NCBI GenBank assembly: GCA_016871135.1
Contig: VFZQ01000051.1
Coordinates: 1-13,762 of the forward strand
Direction of reading: 5' to 3'
Length of the DNA: 13,762 bases
DNA from: Acidobacteriota bacterium
GTDB taxonomy: Bacteria; Acidobacteriota; Terriglobia; Bryobacterales; Bryobacteraceae
A model generated the notes under the pieces. The model worked only from the letters and a program-made list of their open reading frames with translations, ran no database searches and was not told where the DNA came from. Made by a program: the position numbers and the translations under genes. Of this stretch, positions 13,669-13,762 are shown piece by piece (within the stretch, counting starts at the first letter, position 1; each line of letters starts with the position of its first letter).

Positions 13669-13762
13669 ATGATAGCGGGTTTTGACGAAGCGGTACTTGT
13701 GGAGCGGGCCAAAGCCGGCGACGACGATGCGTTCACGGCGCTGGTTCAGCAATACGACCGGA
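13669..13762 (+). CDS. ECF-type RNA polymerase sigma factor, N-terminal fragment
   Basis: The visible 31 residues, MIAGFDEAVLVERAKAGDDD followed by AFTALVQQYDR, match the start of the sigma-70 region 2 of extracytoplasmic-function (ECF) sigma factors: the Leu-Val-x-Arg-Ala-Lys-x-Gly-Asp-x-x-Ala-Phe pattern and the Tyr-Asp-Arg helix. The gene is cut by the right window edge, so group, target promoters and any anti-sigma partner cannot be judged. I chose the ATG at 13669, with AAGG at 13660-13663 upstream. In-frame ATGs at 13594, 13597 and 13618 would add an unconserved extension and would place the start on top of the candidate thrS -10 box. It is divergent from thrS. Confidence 0.82.
   Translation, partial: MIAGFDEAVLVERAKAGDDDAFTALVQQYDR

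Noticed and set aside
13531..13752. 74-residue N-terminal extension of thrS
   Set aside because: The TGS domain begins at the 13530 ATG, the family length is met without it, and the extension crosses the sigma factor gene on the other strand.
1..13762. CRISPR arrays, tRNA or rRNA genes, insertion sequences, prophage genes
   Set aside because: No regularly spaced direct repeats, cloverleaf-like sequence, transposase or phage protein was recognised on either strand.

Overview
The window looks like chromosomal DNA from a GC-rich bacterium, most likely an Acidobacteriota member of the Solibacter/Bryobacter type. That assignment is an inference from the gene content: a secreted tannase-family esterase, a CBM9-like protein, a 'choice-of-anchor I' beta-propeller, a PpiC foldase with a Pro/Ala tether, and an ECF sigma factor beside thrS. 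No rRNA, tRNA, CRISPR array, insertion sequence or phage gene was recognised.

Layout. The left edge holds the C-terminal half of an Npt-like (ADP/ATP carrier-type) membrane transporter (2-760, +). Next comes a small AbrB/MazE-type antitoxin with no visible toxin (796-1035, +). Two exported proteins follow on the same strand: a tannase/feruloyl-esterase family hydrolase (1206-2678) and a small beta-propeller protein (2690-3544). They converge, with a gap of only 2 bp, on a leftward gene (3547-4914) that fuses a CBM9-like domain to a glyoxalase-like (VOC) domain. Further leftward is a choice-of-anchor I family gene (5003-6564) broken by one missing base near 6243/6244. An AT-rich gap and a strong intrinsic terminator (6794-6846) separate it from a leftward parvulin-type foldase gene (6860-7855). 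That gene is divergent from a rightward ABC exporter gene (7944-9749), whose leader has a terminator-like hairpin between its Shine-Dalgarno sequence and its start codon.

The right third is mostly leftward. From right to left it holds threonyl-tRNA synthetase (thrS, 11596-13530), a ceramide-glucosyltransferase/HpnI-like glycosyltransferase that overlaps the thrS 3' end by 17 nt (10476-11612), and a BrnT/BrnA toxin-antitoxin pair (brnT 10129-10416, brnA 9858-10202). The TA pair overlaps by 74 nt and has a palindromic operator candidate just ahead of brnT. An 18-codon leader ORF ends in an ATGA overlap with the thrS start. At the right edge an ECF-type sigma factor gene begins, divergent from thrS and cut by the window end.

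How the genes may work together. The esterase, the propeller, the CBM9-VOC fusion and the choice-of-anchor protein carry export signals or likely ones, and they suggest an envelope/extracellular function such as polymer or aromatic-ester use. A common pathway is not demonstrated. The foldase could serve such exported proteins. thrS and the glycosyltransferase look co-transcribed. The BrnTA module looks like a small accessory insertion behind them. I see no clearly new multi-gene system. The most unusual items are the CBM9-VOC fusion, the hairpin leader of the ABC exporter, the thrS leader ORF and the broken propeller gene.
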